Of a DNA stretch of 64,000 bases, positions 35,040-43,053 are shown piece after piece. The first letter of the stretch is position 1. Every line of letters begins with the position of its first letter. Below the pieces are notes generated by a model, which was not told where the DNA came from, did no database searches, and saw nothing but the letters and a program-made list of their open reading frames with translations. The DNA lies in assembly GCF_001426505.1 (NCBI RefSeq), contig NZ_LMEV01000017.1, positions 1,209,155 to 1,273,154 of the forward strand, written 5' to 3'. Made by a program: the position numbers and the translations under genes. This DNA comes from Variovorax sp. Root473 (lineage in GTDB: Bacteria; Pseudomonadota; Gammaproteobacteria; Burkholderiales; Burkholderiaceae_C).

Positions 35040-35255
35040 ATGTCCATCCAAGCCATCAACGTCCGCAACCAGTTCAAGGGCAAGGTCCGCGAGATCATCC
35101 GCGGCGACGTCGTCTCCGAAGTCGATGTCGAAACCGCCTGGGGCATCGTCACCTCCGTCATCACCACGCGCTCGGTCGATGAGCTGCAGCTGAAGGTGGG
35201 CTCCGACGTGGTCGCGCTCGTGAAGTCGACCGAAGTCTCGATCGCCAAGCTCTGA
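35040..35255 (+). CDS. TOBE-domain molybdenum-pterin-binding protein (Mop-like)
   Basis: A 71-residue single TOBE domain. The sequence INVRNQFKGKVREIIRGDVV and the LKVGSDVVALVKSTEVSIAK end match the Mop/ModE-C-terminal fold that binds molybdate. AGAGAA is near the ATG. Such proteins store molybdate or act as part of molybdate/sulfate transporters. No mod genes are next to it; it sits between metY and cysE and is followed by a strong terminator at 35277-35306. Confidence 0.92.
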   Translation: MSIQAINVRNQFKGKVREIIRGDVVSEVDVETAWGIVTSVITTRSVDELQLKVGSDVVALVKSTEVSIAKL

Positions 35256-35276
35256 CGGACCCTCGGCCTTGCGATG

Positions 35277-35306
35277 CCCCGGTGCTGTCTTGGTGCCGGG
35301 GTTTTT
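35277..35306 (+). terminator. Rho-independent terminator after the TOBE gene
   Basis: CCCCGG (35277-35282) pairs with CCGGGG (35296-35301), followed at once by TTTTT. It ends the ssu-metY-TOBE transcript. Confidence 0.8.
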
Positions 35307-35644
35307 CGCGTCTGGGTGCTCGGGCGTGTGTTCCGGCGCGGCACTCCATAGATCACAAGGTTGTTAAGAATCGAGTTTTGAGTCTTTGACCGTCGTCGAT
35401 GCATTCCTACAGTGGTGGTTATCGCCATCAGCGAAGATGGAGCGCATCTGTGGCGCGGGCCACAGGCAGTGCATTCGCGCGCAACCCGCGCTTCGTGCGC
35501 GAACTCGAAGCCAGGCTGGCCAAGGACGGCGGCAAGGAGGCGGTGGTGCTTCCGAGGTCCGATGGCTGGCGCTTTCATGGCCAGCCGTGGGGGCAGGGCT
35601 GAATCCCGAGCAAAGCTACCTGGAACACACGGGAGGAACAACAC
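35307..35644. other. Intergenic region between TOBE terminator and cysE
   Basis: After the terminator follows an AT-richer segment (35348-35395, with TTGTTAAGAATCGAGTTTTG) that probably holds a promoter. The only protein-like frame is the weak one at 35399-35602. A Shine-Dalgarno for cysE (GGAGGA) stands close to 35640. Confidence 0.5.
35399..35602 (+). CDS. Hypothetical small protein (doubtful)
   Basis: A 67-residue frame. The second half, RNPRFVRELEARLAKDGGKE and VVLPRSDGWRFHGQPWG, looks like real protein (charged helix, then a W/G-rich end); the first half is arginine- and serine-rich and less convincing. There is no clear ribosome-binding site. Other frames in the same stretch have no recognisable features. 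It may be the remains of a gene upstream of cysE. Confidence 0.35.
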   Translation: MHSYSGGYRHQRRWSASVARATGSAFARNPRFVRELEARLAKDGGKEAVVLPRSDGWRFHGQPWGQG

Positions 35645-36565
35645 ATGGCTCAATTCGAAGTGAGTGACATCGTGCGCGCACTGCACGAGGTGCGCGACGA
35701 GTGGCGCGATTCGCAGCGCCGTTCGCGCGAGCCCGGGGCGCGCGAGTTCCCGTCGCGCGATGCGCTGGCGCAGATCGTCGAATCGCTCAAGGGCGCGCTC
35801 TTTCCGATGCGGCTCGGCCCGCCGGATCTGCGCCACGAGAGCGAAGATTTCTATGTGGGCCACACGCTTGATTCGGCCTTGCAGGCACTGCGGGTGCAGG
35901 CCCGGCTCGAACTGAACTTCAACGCACGGCCGGCGCCGCGCCCCGCGAGCGAGATCGATGCCGCGGCCACCGAGGCAGTGCGCCAGTTCGCGAACGCGCT
36001 GCCGGGCTTGCGCCGGCTGCTCGACAGCGACGTGCTCGCGGCCTACCAGGGCGATCCCGCCGCGCGCAGCGTCGACGAGGTGCTGCTGTGCTACCCGGGC
36101 GTGCTCGCGATGATCCATCACCGCCTCGCGCACCGGCTCTACGAGCTCGGCCTGCCGCTGCTCGCGCGCATCGTCGCCGAGCTGGCGCATGCGCAGACCG
36201 GCATCGACATCCACCCGGGCGCGACGATCGACGCGGGCTTCTTCATCGACCACGGCACGGGTGTCGTGATCGGCGAGACGGCCGTCATCGGCAAGCGCGT
36301 GCGGCTGTACCAGGCCGTCACGCTCGGTGCCAAGCGCTTCCCCACCGATGCGGAAGGCAACCTGCAGAAGGGCCTGCCGCGGCATCCGGTGGTGGAGGAC
36401 GACGTGGTCATTTACGCAGGCGCCACCATCCTGGGCCGCGTGACCCTGGGCAAGGGCGCGGTCATCGGCGGCAACGTGTGGATCACCGACGACGTGAAGC
36501 CCGGCGCCAGCGTCACGCAGGCCAGCCTGCAGAACAACAGCGCCCCGAAGCCGGGCAGCGTATGA
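35645..36565 (+). CDS. cysE: Serine O-acetyltransferase (EpsC type)
   Basis: A 306-residue serine acetyltransferase that makes O-acetylserine for cysteine synthesis. The N-terminal alpha-helical domain spans about 1-175; the C-terminal left-handed beta-helix of hexapeptide repeats contains IDIHPGATIDAGFFIDHGTG, then VVIGETAVIGKRVRLYQAVT and the GATILGRVTLGKGAVIGGNV segment. The conserved DHGTG histidine and aspartate are present. Its length and N-terminal domain fit the EpsC subgroup. GGAGGA lies upstream. It is next to the sulfonate and metY genes, so the sulfur theme continues. Feedback inhibition by cysteine is expected from the family. Confidence 0.93.
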   Translation: MAQFEVSDIVRALHEVRDEWRDSQRRSREPGAREFPSRDALAQIVESLKGALFPMRLGPPDLRHESEDFYVGHTLDSALQALRVQARLELNFNARPAPRPASEIDAAATEAVRQFANALPGLRRLLDSDVLAAYQGDPAARSVDEVLLCYPGVLAMIHHRLAHRLYELGLPLLARIVAELAHAQTGIDIHPGATIDAGFFIDHGTGVVIGETAVIGKRVRLYQAVTLGAKRFPTDAEGNLQKGLPRHPVVEDDVVIYAGATILGRVTLGKGAVIGGNVWITDDVKPGASVTQASLQNNSAPKPGSV

Positions 36566-36735
36566 AGGCTGTTGTCGAAGGCTTCGGCGTCACACCGTGC
36601 GCCAGCCGCGCGAGGGGCAGGGGTCGAAAAGGCCGCCAGTGTGCCGCCTCCAGCCCCGCGTCGCCAGCCCGTTTTGCGTCGTGCGATGCGGGCGCGCTAT
36701 GCTCTGTCGCTGTCCATCACGCTGCTTGTCCTCGC

Positions 36736-38103
36736 ATGTCCCAGCCACAGGTTTCTTCTTCCGTCGCTCCTTCTGTCAGCGCGGCCGACGCGTCTTGCGA
36801 CGTGTTCGTGATCGGCGGCGGCCCCGCGGGCTCGACCGTCGCCGCGCTGCTCGCGCAGCAGGGGCGCCAGGTGGTGCTGGTCGAGAAAGAGCACCACCCG
36901 CGTTTTCACATCGGCGAATCGTTGTTGCCCGCGAACGTCGAGCTGTTCGACAGGCTTGGCGTGCGCGACCAGGTCGAGAAGATCGGCATGCCGAAGTTCG
37001 GCATCGAGTTCGTCTCGCCCGAGCATGAGCACCGCAGCTACGTGGAGTTCGCCGAAGGCTGGGACAAGTCGCTCGACTCCGCCTGGCAGGTGCGCCGCTC
37101 CGAGCTCGACGAGCTCTTGTTCCGCAATGCCGCCGCGCGCGGCGCGCAGGCCTTCGAAGGCTGCAAGGTGCGCGACGTGGCCTTCGACGCCGACGGCGCC
37201 ACCGTGCAGGCCGTGATGGACGACGGCACCCAGCGCAGCTGGCGCGCGCGCTTCGTGGTCGACGCCACGGGCCGCGACACGCTGCTGGCCAACAAATTCC
37301 GCTGCAAGCAGAAGAACCCCGACCACAACAGCACGGCGCTGTTCGGCCACTTCACGAATGCCGAGCGGCTCGAAGGCAAGAAGGAAGGCAACATCAGCAT
37401 CTGCTGGTTTGAACATGGCTGGTTCTGGTTCATCCCGCTGGCCGACGGCACGACCAGCGTGGGCGCGGTGTGCTGGCCCTACTACCTGAAGACGCGCGAC
37501 AAGCCGCTGAAGGACTTCTTCTACGACACCATCGCGCTGTGCCCCGTGCTGGCCGACCGCCTGAAGAACGCCACGTTGGTCGACGACGCGGTGCATGCCA
37601 CGGGCAACTTCTCGTACTCGAGCACGCACGCCACGGGCGACAACTACCTGCTGCTGGGCGACGCCTTCACCTTCATCGACCCGATGTTCTCTTCGGGCGT
37701 GTACCTGGCGATGCACAGCGCCTTCGACGGCGCCGAACTCGTGGCCACGGCACTCGACCAGCCGGCCGAGCTGGCACGCGCCCGCGAAGGCTTCGAGGCC
37801 ATGATGCGCAAGGGCCCGCGCGAGTACTCGTGGTTCATCTACCGCGTGACCAACCCGACCATCCGCGACATGTTCATGCACCCCGGCAACCCGTTCCGCG
37901 TGAAGGAAGCGCTGATGTCGCTGCTGGCCGGCGACATCTACAAGGGCACGCCCATGTGGGGCGCGCTGCGCATGTTCAAGGTGCTGTACTACGGCATTTC
38001 CCTTGCCAACTTCCGCCGCACCATGGCGGGCTGGAAGCAGCACCGCTTCAACATCCGCGACATGGGGACGTTGAAGGGCGAGACGATCCTCAAGTCGGAC
38101 TAG
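36736..38103 (+). CDS. FAD-dependent oxidoreductase of the flavin-dependent halogenase superfamily
   Basis: A 455-residue flavoprotein. FAD-binding motif VIGGGPAGSTVAALLAQQG (about 25-43) and FHIGESLLPANVE (about 57-69) match flavin-dependent halogenases of the CndH/CmlS group. Two halogenase features can be seen: the tryptophan motif GWFWFIP (228-234, consensus WxWxIP) and a candidate catalytic lysine K87 in PKFGIEF. The C-terminal third (about 300-455) is a separate domain as in CmlS-type enzymes. Many proteins of this group are annotated simply as NAD(P)/FAD oxidoreductases and may be hydroxylases or geranylgeranyl-reductase-like. The start MSQPQ is the nearest ATG; no strong Shine-Dalgarno is visible. 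Confidence 0.78.
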   Translation: MSQPQVSSSVAPSVSAADASCDVFVIGGGPAGSTVAALLAQQGRQVVLVEKEHHPRFHIGESLLPANVELFDRLGVRDQVEKIGMPKFGIEFVSPEHEHRSYVEFAEGWDKSLDSAWQVRRSELDELLFRNAAARGAQAFEGCKVRDVAFDADGATVQAVMDDGTQRSWRARFVVDATGRDTLLANKFRCKQKNPDHNSTALFGHFTNAERLEGKKEGNISICWFEHGWFWFIPLADGTTSVGAVCWPYYLKTRDKPLKDFFYDTIALCPVLADRLKNATLVDDAVHATGNFSYSSTHATGDNYLLLGDAFTFIDPMFSSGVYLAMHSAFDGAELVATALDQPAELARAREGFEAMMRKGPREYSWFIYRVTNPTIRDMFMHPGNPFRVKEALMSLLAGDIYKGTPMWGALRMFKVLYYGISLANFRRTMAGWKQHRFNIRDMGTLKGETILKSD

Positions 38104-38133
38104 GCGGTCCGAGCGCGGGTTCCTGCTGCAGGG

Positions 38134-38835
38134 CTACCAGCCCGACATGCCGGTACCGCCGGATGCCCAGGCGGTGCTCGAAGCCCGCAGCGTCGCTACC
38201 GCATGCGCCACCCCTAACTGCGGGCTGCTGAGCACATCGACCCCCAGGTCCGCCAGCAACCCCGTCACCGGCGCCATCGACGCCTGTGCCAGCACGATGA
38301 CGTCGATGCCATCGGCCGCGGCGCGGATCGATTCGGCCAGCGTGGCGATGTAGCGCGCGGTGTCACCCGACTGGAAATGCACCCAGGCATCGTCGACCAG
38401 CAAGGTGCTGGCGCGGATGCCGACGCCGGCCTGCCGTGCCGCTGAAAGCACGAGCGACAGGGTCGGGTCGATGGTGCTCTCGACGGCGCCGACGATCAGC
38501 ACGCGTGGGCCGTTGCGCACGGCGCGGTCGGCCATGGCGCGGTCGATGCGCAGGGCGGCAAACGCGCCGCCGGTGGCGGTCTTTTCGGCGATGCCGCCGA
38601 TGGTCGAGCAGGTGCACACGACCACGGAGGCACCGTCGGAGGCGGCATCGCGCATGGCGTCGTGCACGCGCGCGACCAGGCCGGCATCGTCGATGCCGAG
38701 CGTGCGCGCATCGGCGAGCAGCTCTTCCACCACCAGGTGCTGAACGCGCAGCTCGGGTGCGATCTCGCGTGCGAGGCTGCCGAAGGTTTGCACATGCACC
38801 TCGGCCGTGTGGAGAAAGGCGAGCGTGTCGGTCAT
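38134..38835 (-). CDS. Aspartate/glutamate racemase-family protein
   Basis: A 233-residue protein of the Asp/Glu/hydantoin racemase superfamily. A first cysteine in SVVVCTCSTIGGIAE (near residue 74-76) and the segment LIVGAVESTIDPTLSLVLSA are like those of the family; the second active cysteine, normally around residue 180, is not visible (VIVLAQASMAPVTG has Ala/Ser there), so activity may be altered. It is transcribed with the downstream-strand ketopantoate-reductase-like gene, 14 nt after it. Role unknown; possibly catabolic. Confidence 0.75.
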   Translation of the reverse strand: MTDTLAFLHTAEVHVQTFGSLAREIAPELRVQHLVVEELLADARTLGIDDAGLVARVHDAMRDAASDGASVVVCTCSTIGGIAEKTATGGAFAALRIDRAMADRAVRNGPRVLIVGAVESTIDPTLSLVLSAARQAGVGIRASTLLVDDAWVHFQSGDTARYIATLAESIRAAADGIDVIVLAQASMAPVTGLLADLGVDVLSSPQLGVAHAVATLRASSTAWASGGTGMSGW

Positions 38836-38849
38836 GAGGCGGTTGCCGT

Positions 38850-39782
38850 TCAGCCGGCCTCGCGGGTGCGCCGCAATTCGTAGGCCTTGAGGTGTACGTA
38901 CGCCGTGCGCAGCACCGACGGCGTGGGCGATGCGGTGCGCGGCGCGCGGGCCAGCAGGTCGCCCAGGATGTGGTCGGCCTCGACGCGTGCGCCGCGGGCC
39001 ATGTCCTTGTACATCGAGGCGGTCATGGGCGAGCCGGCGGTCGTGACCACCGCGCGGCCGCGCGTGACGGCGCCGGGCCGCGGGGCAAAGCCGTTGTGGG
39101 CGGCGATGGCGCAGCACTCGTCGAAGATCGCGAGCGCCACGTCCTCGCCGCCGGCCGCCACGATGTCGCCGATGGACGCGTGCATGAGGCTCGTAAGGCC
39201 TGCGGCCGAGGCGATGAAGACCCACTTCTCCCACATGTCCTGCGCGATGGTTTCGCTCGCGGTGGCGGCGAAGTTCGCGCCGGCGAACTGGGCGGCGATG
39301 GCGTCGATGCGTGGCGATCGGTCGCCGGCGCGTTCGCCGTAGCTCAGGCTGTGCATGTCGTTCAGATGCAGCACGCGGCCTTCGTCGTCCAGCGTGGCGG
39401 AGATCATGCAAAGGCCGCCGAGCACGCGTGCCTCGCCGAAGCGCGCAACCAGCCGGTCGATGTGACCCAGGCCGTTGAGCAGCGGAAGGACCACGGTGTC
39501 GGGCCCGACGGCGGGTGCGAACGAATCCATGGTTGCGTCGAGGTCGTAGGCCTTGCAACCGACGACGACCACGTCGTACGGGCCGTCGATCTGCTCGGCC
39601 AGCACATGCTTCGGCGTGGGCAGATCGAGGTCGCCGCAGGGGCTGCGCACCACCAGCCCGGTCGTGGCCAGCTGGGCCGCGCGGCCCGGACGCAATAGAA
39701 AGGTTACATCGCGGCCCGCTGCGAGCAGGCGTGCGCCGAAATAACCACCGAGTGCACCGGCACCCACCATCAAGAATCGCAT
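38850..39782 (-). CDS. 2-dehydropantoate 2-reductase family protein
   Basis: A 310-residue ketopantoate-reductase-like protein. The NADPH-binding start is RFLMVGAGALGGYFGARLLA and a second conserved region is DVVVVGCKAYDLDATMDSFA. The C-terminal helical domain contains EKWVFIASAAGLTSLMH. Ketopantoate reduction in pantothenate synthesis is the classic role, but many paralogues act on other 2-oxo acids; the racemase-like neighbour hints at a catabolic use. The longer upstream frame is non-coding or belongs to the decayed genes. Confidence 0.85.
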   Translation of the reverse strand: MRFLMVGAGALGGYFGARLLAAGRDVTFLLRPGRAAQLATTGLVVRSPCGDLDLPTPKHVLAEQIDGPYDVVVVGCKAYDLDATMDSFAPAVGPDTVVLPLLNGLGHIDRLVARFGEARVLGGLCMISATLDDEGRVLHLNDMHSLSYGERAGDRSPRIDAIAAQFAGANFAATASETIAQDMWEKWVFIASAAGLTSLMHASIGDIVAAGGEDVALAIFDECCAIAAHNGFAPRPGAVTRGRAVVTTAGSPMTASMYKDMARGARVEADHILGDLLARAPRTASPTPSVLRTAYVHLKAYELRRTREAG

Positions 39783-39847
39783 CGCGCGCTGCCTCCGAAG
39801 AAACTGAAGATCGGAAGCGATGATGCCCCGGATCGCGCGCGGGCGCC

Positions 39848-40231
39848 TCAGAGGTGTTGCGAGGTCGCCAACCGCTCGCGGGCAAAGGGCCGCAGGTCGA
39901 GGCCGTGCGCGCTTTCGCGGCCCAGGACGCGGTCGGCGATGGCGTCGCCCAGGCCGCCGGTGGTGGTCATCAGTTCGCGGCCGGTGCGCGCCTCGAGCTC
40001 GCGCCAGAGGGCGTGCGAGCGGTGCACCAGCGGCACGTACTCGTCGCCTTCGCCGATGGCCAGCCGCGTGATGCGCGAATCGCCATGCGACGAGCCGCGG
40101 TCGTGCGGTGGCGCGAACTGGTCGATGCCGAGCACGCGCGCCCCGCGTTGCGAGAGCTGGTAGAGGGTGGCCGCGCCGAGGGCGCCCAGGCCGATGACGA
40201 TCGCGTCGTAGTGAGAAAGGAAGCGGGTCAC
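39848..40231 (-). pseudogene. Internally deleted FAD-dependent amine oxidase (SolA/MSOX-like)
   Basis: The frame encodes 127 residues from a GTG start. Residues 7-94 match the N-terminus of N-methyltryptophan/sarcosine oxidases (YDAIVIGLGALGAATLYQLS, then FAPPHDRGSSHGDSRITRLA). The last about 33 residues look like the very C-terminus of the same family (GDAIADRVLG and LDLRPFARERL), so the central about 250 residues seem to have been deleted in frame. No ATG start is present. The joined product lacks the substrate domain and cannot be active. It is followed by the ketopantoate-reductase-like gene and preceded by a binding-protein remnant. Confidence 0.75.
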
Positions 40232-40582
40232 GGGGCGTGAGGGTGTCGTGTCGCACAAGGTTCAGGTCGACAAACGCATCCTTCACCGCGATGGGCCGGG
40301 GAATGAGCCTCAGCTGCGCGAACACATCGGCCAGCCCCTGCTGTTCGCGGGCGATGGCGGGCGTGAGCGCCACGACGCCATACTGCCGCCGTTCGGTCGC
40401 CAGCACCAGCACCCGACGAGGGCTGCGGCGGCGCGCCGGGCCACGAAGCTTTCGTCATGTGCTCATGCACAAGCTGGCGCACGTCGCTACAAAGAGATGC
40501 ATGAACTTTTCCGGAAAAGGTCATGGGGCCTTCGCATAATCGCCTTCGTCATCCCGACCCTCTCACTCAAGGAGCTTCATTC
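40232..40582. other. Decayed region upstream of the NADPH-FMN reductase
   Basis: About 350 bases with no intact gene. It contains the C-terminal remnant of an SsuA-type binding protein (minus strand, 40269-40420) and then the promoter region of the FMN-reductase gene at 40583. AAGGAG for that gene lies at about 40569-40574. Confidence 0.6.
40269..40420 (-). pseudogene. C-terminal remnant of an SsuA-like binding protein
   Basis: On the minus strand the translation reads ATERRQYGVVALTPAIAREQ then QGLADVFAQLRLIPRPIAVK, which is the conserved C-terminal end of SsuA-type proteins (compare AEQQQIADTFFALKLIPKKI in this window's SsuA). No start, signal peptide or upstream part is left and the expected stop is missing. 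It is a truncated gene adjacent to the deleted oxidase. Confidence 0.65.
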
Positions 40583-41140
40583 ATGGCACAGACCCGGATC
40601 GCCGTCATCGTCGGCAGCCTGCGCAAGGACTCGTTCAACCACAAGCTGGCTTTGGCGCTGGCGCACCTGGCGCCGTCGGACTTCACCTTCGAAACCCTGC
40701 GCATCGACGACCTGCCGCTGTACAACCAGGACGACGACGGCAACCAGGCCGCTTCGGTGAAGCGCCTCAAGAGCGAGGTTGCGGCCGCGCAGGGCGTGCT
40801 GTTCGTCACGCCCGAATACAACCGCTCGATTCCCGGCGTGCTGAAGAACGCCATCGACCACGCCTCGCGCCCCTACGGCCAGAGCGTCTGGGGCGGCAAG
40901 CCGACCGGCGTGCTCGGCATCTCCGTGGGCGCCATCGGCACCGCGCTGGCGCAGCAGCACCTGCGCAACATCCTGGCCTACCTCGACGCGCCCACAATGG
41001 GCGGCCCCGAGGTGTTCCTGCAGGCCAAGGAAGGCCTGTTCGACGACAAGGGCCACATCGGCAACGAAGGCACGCAGAAATTCCTGCAGGGCTGGATGGA
41101 CAAGTACGTGGCCTGGGTCAAGGCGCACTCGGCAGCCTGA
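40583..41140 (+). CDS. NADPH-dependent FMN reductase (ChrR-like quinone reductase)
   Basis: A 185-residue flavodoxin-like reductase. The loop IAVIVGSLRKDSFNHKLALA, the flavin-binding PEYNRSIPGVLKNAIDHASR and GVLGISVGAIGTALAQQHLR are the motifs of ChrR/YieF-type proteins, which reduce quinones and chromate with two electrons. GGAG stands 9 nt before the ATG; an upstream in-frame start is less likely. It ends before a strong terminator shared with the convergent azoR gene. Confidence 0.92.
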   Translation: MAQTRIAVIVGSLRKDSFNHKLALALAHLAPSDFTFETLRIDDLPLYNQDDDGNQAASVKRLKSEVAAAQGVLFVTPEYNRSIPGVLKNAIDHASRPYGQSVWGGKPTGVLGISVGAIGTALAQQHLRNILAYLDAPTMGGPEVFLQAKEGLFDDKGHIGNEGTQKFLQGWMDKYVAWVKAHSAA

Positions 41141-41158
41141 ACGCAGGACGAGCGCCCA

Positions 41159-41187
41159 TGAAAAAACCGCCCCTGGGGCGGTTTTTT
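41159..41187. terminator. Bidirectional rho-independent terminator
   Basis: AAAAAA, then a CCGCCCC / GGGGCGG stem, then TTTTTT. It lies between the convergent FMN reductase and azoR genes and works in either direction. Confidence 0.9.
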
Positions 41188-41206
41188 CGTTCCGGCGCTG
41201 GAAGAC

Positions 41207-41854
41207 TCAGGCGGCTTGCGCGACGCTCTTCTGGTTCGCGGCTTCGGTCGTGGCCACGAGGATGTCGGCGCGGGCAGCGGCCAGTGCGGCGGCCTTGGGC
41301 GCATCACCCATCGCGATGCCTTCGGCGCGCACGAAGCGCACGTCGGTGATGCCGAAGAAGCCGAAGATCACCTTCAGGTAGCTCTCCTGGTGTTCCGCGG
41401 CCTGACCACCTTCGGAGGTCGAGTAGATGCCGCCGCGGCTGGACGCGACGATCACGGTCTTGCCACCGGCCAGGCCGACGGGGCCCTTGTCGGTGTACTT
41501 GAAGGTGCGGCCGGCTTGTGCGAGGCGGTCGATCCAGGCCTTGAGCTGGGTCGGGATGGTGAAGTTGTACAGCGGGGCGCCGATCACGACGACGTCGGCA
41601 GCCAGGAACTGGCTCACCAGCTTTTCCGACAGGGCGTTCTCGCGCAGCTGCGCTTCGGTCGGCTGGGCCTGCACGCCGGTCTTGATGCCGAGAGCGTCGA
41701 CGCCGAAATGCGAGGGCGCGTCCACGGCGAGGTCGAGGTACTCGACCTGGGTGTCGGGGTGGGCGACGCGCCAGGCGGCGACGGTTTCGGCGGTCAGCTG
41801 GCGCGAGGTGGAGCCGGCGGCCAGGATGCTGGAGTCGATGTGGAGCAGCTTCAT
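41207..41854 (-). CDS. azoR: FMN-dependent NADH-azoreductase
   Basis: A 215-residue AzoR-type flavoprotein that reduces quinones and azo bonds. Motifs are LLHIDSSILAAGSTSRQLTA, GAPLYNFTIPTQLKAWIDRL and VIVASSRGGIYSTSEG, all as in AzoR. ATG 41854 is the start; an upstream TTG is unlikely. It is divergent from a LysR gene at 41990 with an inverted repeat between them, so quinone- or azo-responsive control is probable. Confidence 0.94.
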   Translation of the reverse strand: MKLLHIDSSILAAGSTSRQLTAETVAAWRVAHPDTQVEYLDLAVDAPSHFGVDALGIKTGVQAQPTEAQLRENALSEKLVSQFLAADVVVIGAPLYNFTIPTQLKAWIDRLAQAGRTFKYTDKGPVGLAGGKTVIVASSRGGIYSTSEGGQAAEHQESYLKVIFGFFGITDVRFVRAEGIAMGDAPKAAALAAARADILVATTEAANQKSVAQAA

Positions 41855-41964
41855 GTCAGTCAATCACTTTCTGTGCAAGGTGTCGGCGCTGAGAAGTGGC
41901 CGGCGTTGGGAGAATTCTATTTTTGATGTGAGTAGTTGATAAGTAGACAAAATTCGATCACATC

Positions 41965-41980
41965 GTCCTGTTTGCAGGAC
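41965..41980. promoter_or_regulatory. Candidate LysR operator upstream of azoR
   Basis: A perfect inverted repeat GTCCTG-TTTG-CAGGAC ends 9 bp before the LysR start and 111 bp from the azoR start. The position suggests autoregulation by the divergent LysR protein. Confidence 0.5.
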
Positions 41981-41989
41981 AATGACGTC

Positions 41990-42904
41990 ATGCAAGACCT
42001 CAATGACATGGTGTTCTTCGCCGAGGTGGCCGAACGGGGCGGCTTTGCCGCCGCCAGCCGGGCACTGGGCATTCCCAAATCGCGCCTGTCGCGCCGCGTG
42101 GCCGAGCTCGAGGAGCGGCTGGGCGTGCAGCTGATGCAGCGCAGCACGCGGCGCCTGTCGCTCACGCCCGCCGGCGAGATCTACCTGCGGCATGCCTCGG
42201 CGATGCGCGATGCGGCCCAGGCGGCGGCCGAGGCGGTGGCGCAGGTGCAGACCGAGCCGAGCGGGCTCGTGCGGCTGACCTGCCCGGTCACCATCGCGCA
42301 CAGCGGGCTGGCGCAGCTGATCCCGCTGTTCATGGAACGCTATCCGGCGGTGCGCGTCGACATCCGCGTCATCAACCGGCCGGTGGACCTGATCGAGGAG
42401 GGCATCGACATCGCGCTGCGCGTGCGCCCGGCGATCGAGGACAGCACCGTGCTCGTCGCCAAGACCTTCGGCCACAGCCGCGGCGTGCTGGTCGCGAGTC
42501 CGGCGCTCTTGGCGCAGCATGGGCCGATCGGCACGCCCGCCGACCTTGCGAAGCTGCCGACGGCGGCCATGTCGGTCAACGGGGAAGGGCGCGCCGAATG
42601 GCGGCTCGAAGGCCCGGAAGGGCGCAGCCACCTGCACGCCCACACGCCGCGCTATGTGGCGGACGACCTCGCCACGCTGCAGTTCGGCGCGATCGGCGGC
42701 GTCGGCGCAACCCTGTTGCCCGACTACATGTGCAGCGCCGACGTCGAGGCGGGCCGGCTGGTGCGGGTGCTGCCCGGTTGGGGGCCGTCGCCGGTGGTGG
42801 CGCACATGGTGTTTCCGGCGCGGCGGGCGCTGGTGCCGGCGGTGCGGGGGCTGATCGATTTCCTGTCGGAGCACCTGCAAAGCGAACAGATGCGCATGTT
42901 CTAG
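41990..42904 (+). CDS. LysR family transcriptional regulator
   Basis: A 304-residue LysR regulator: the start MQDLNDMVFFAEVAERGGFA and recognition helix LGIPKSRLSRRVAELEERLG are of the aromatic/quinone-responsive LysR branch, the effector domain begins near 95. The divergent azoR gene is the likely target, as in other azoR-lysR pairs. The start is the ATG directly after the inverted repeat. Confidence 0.93.
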   Translation: MQDLNDMVFFAEVAERGGFAAASRALGIPKSRLSRRVAELEERLGVQLMQRSTRRLSLTPAGEIYLRHASAMRDAAQAAAEAVAQVQTEPSGLVRLTCPVTIAHSGLAQLIPLFMERYPAVRVDIRVINRPVDLIEEGIDIALRVRPAIEDSTVLVAKTFGHSRGVLVASPALLAQHGPIGTPADLAKLPTAAMSVNGEGRAEWRLEGPEGRSHLHAHTPRYVADDLATLQFGAIGGVGATLLPDYMCSADVEAGRLVRVLPGWGPSPVVAHMVFPARRALVPAVRGLIDFLSEHLQSEQMRMF

Positions 42905-43053
42905 AGCTGGATCACTGTCAGAAAGATAGCGTCATGCCGGGGCTTCGCAGGTTCTATATGCGAAAAACGTCATATCCAAACAAGCAGATATTCGTTTGCC
43001 ATTGAAGCGGCGGTTCGCACAATCCAGGGCTTCACCCCCTCCCTGGAGCGACC

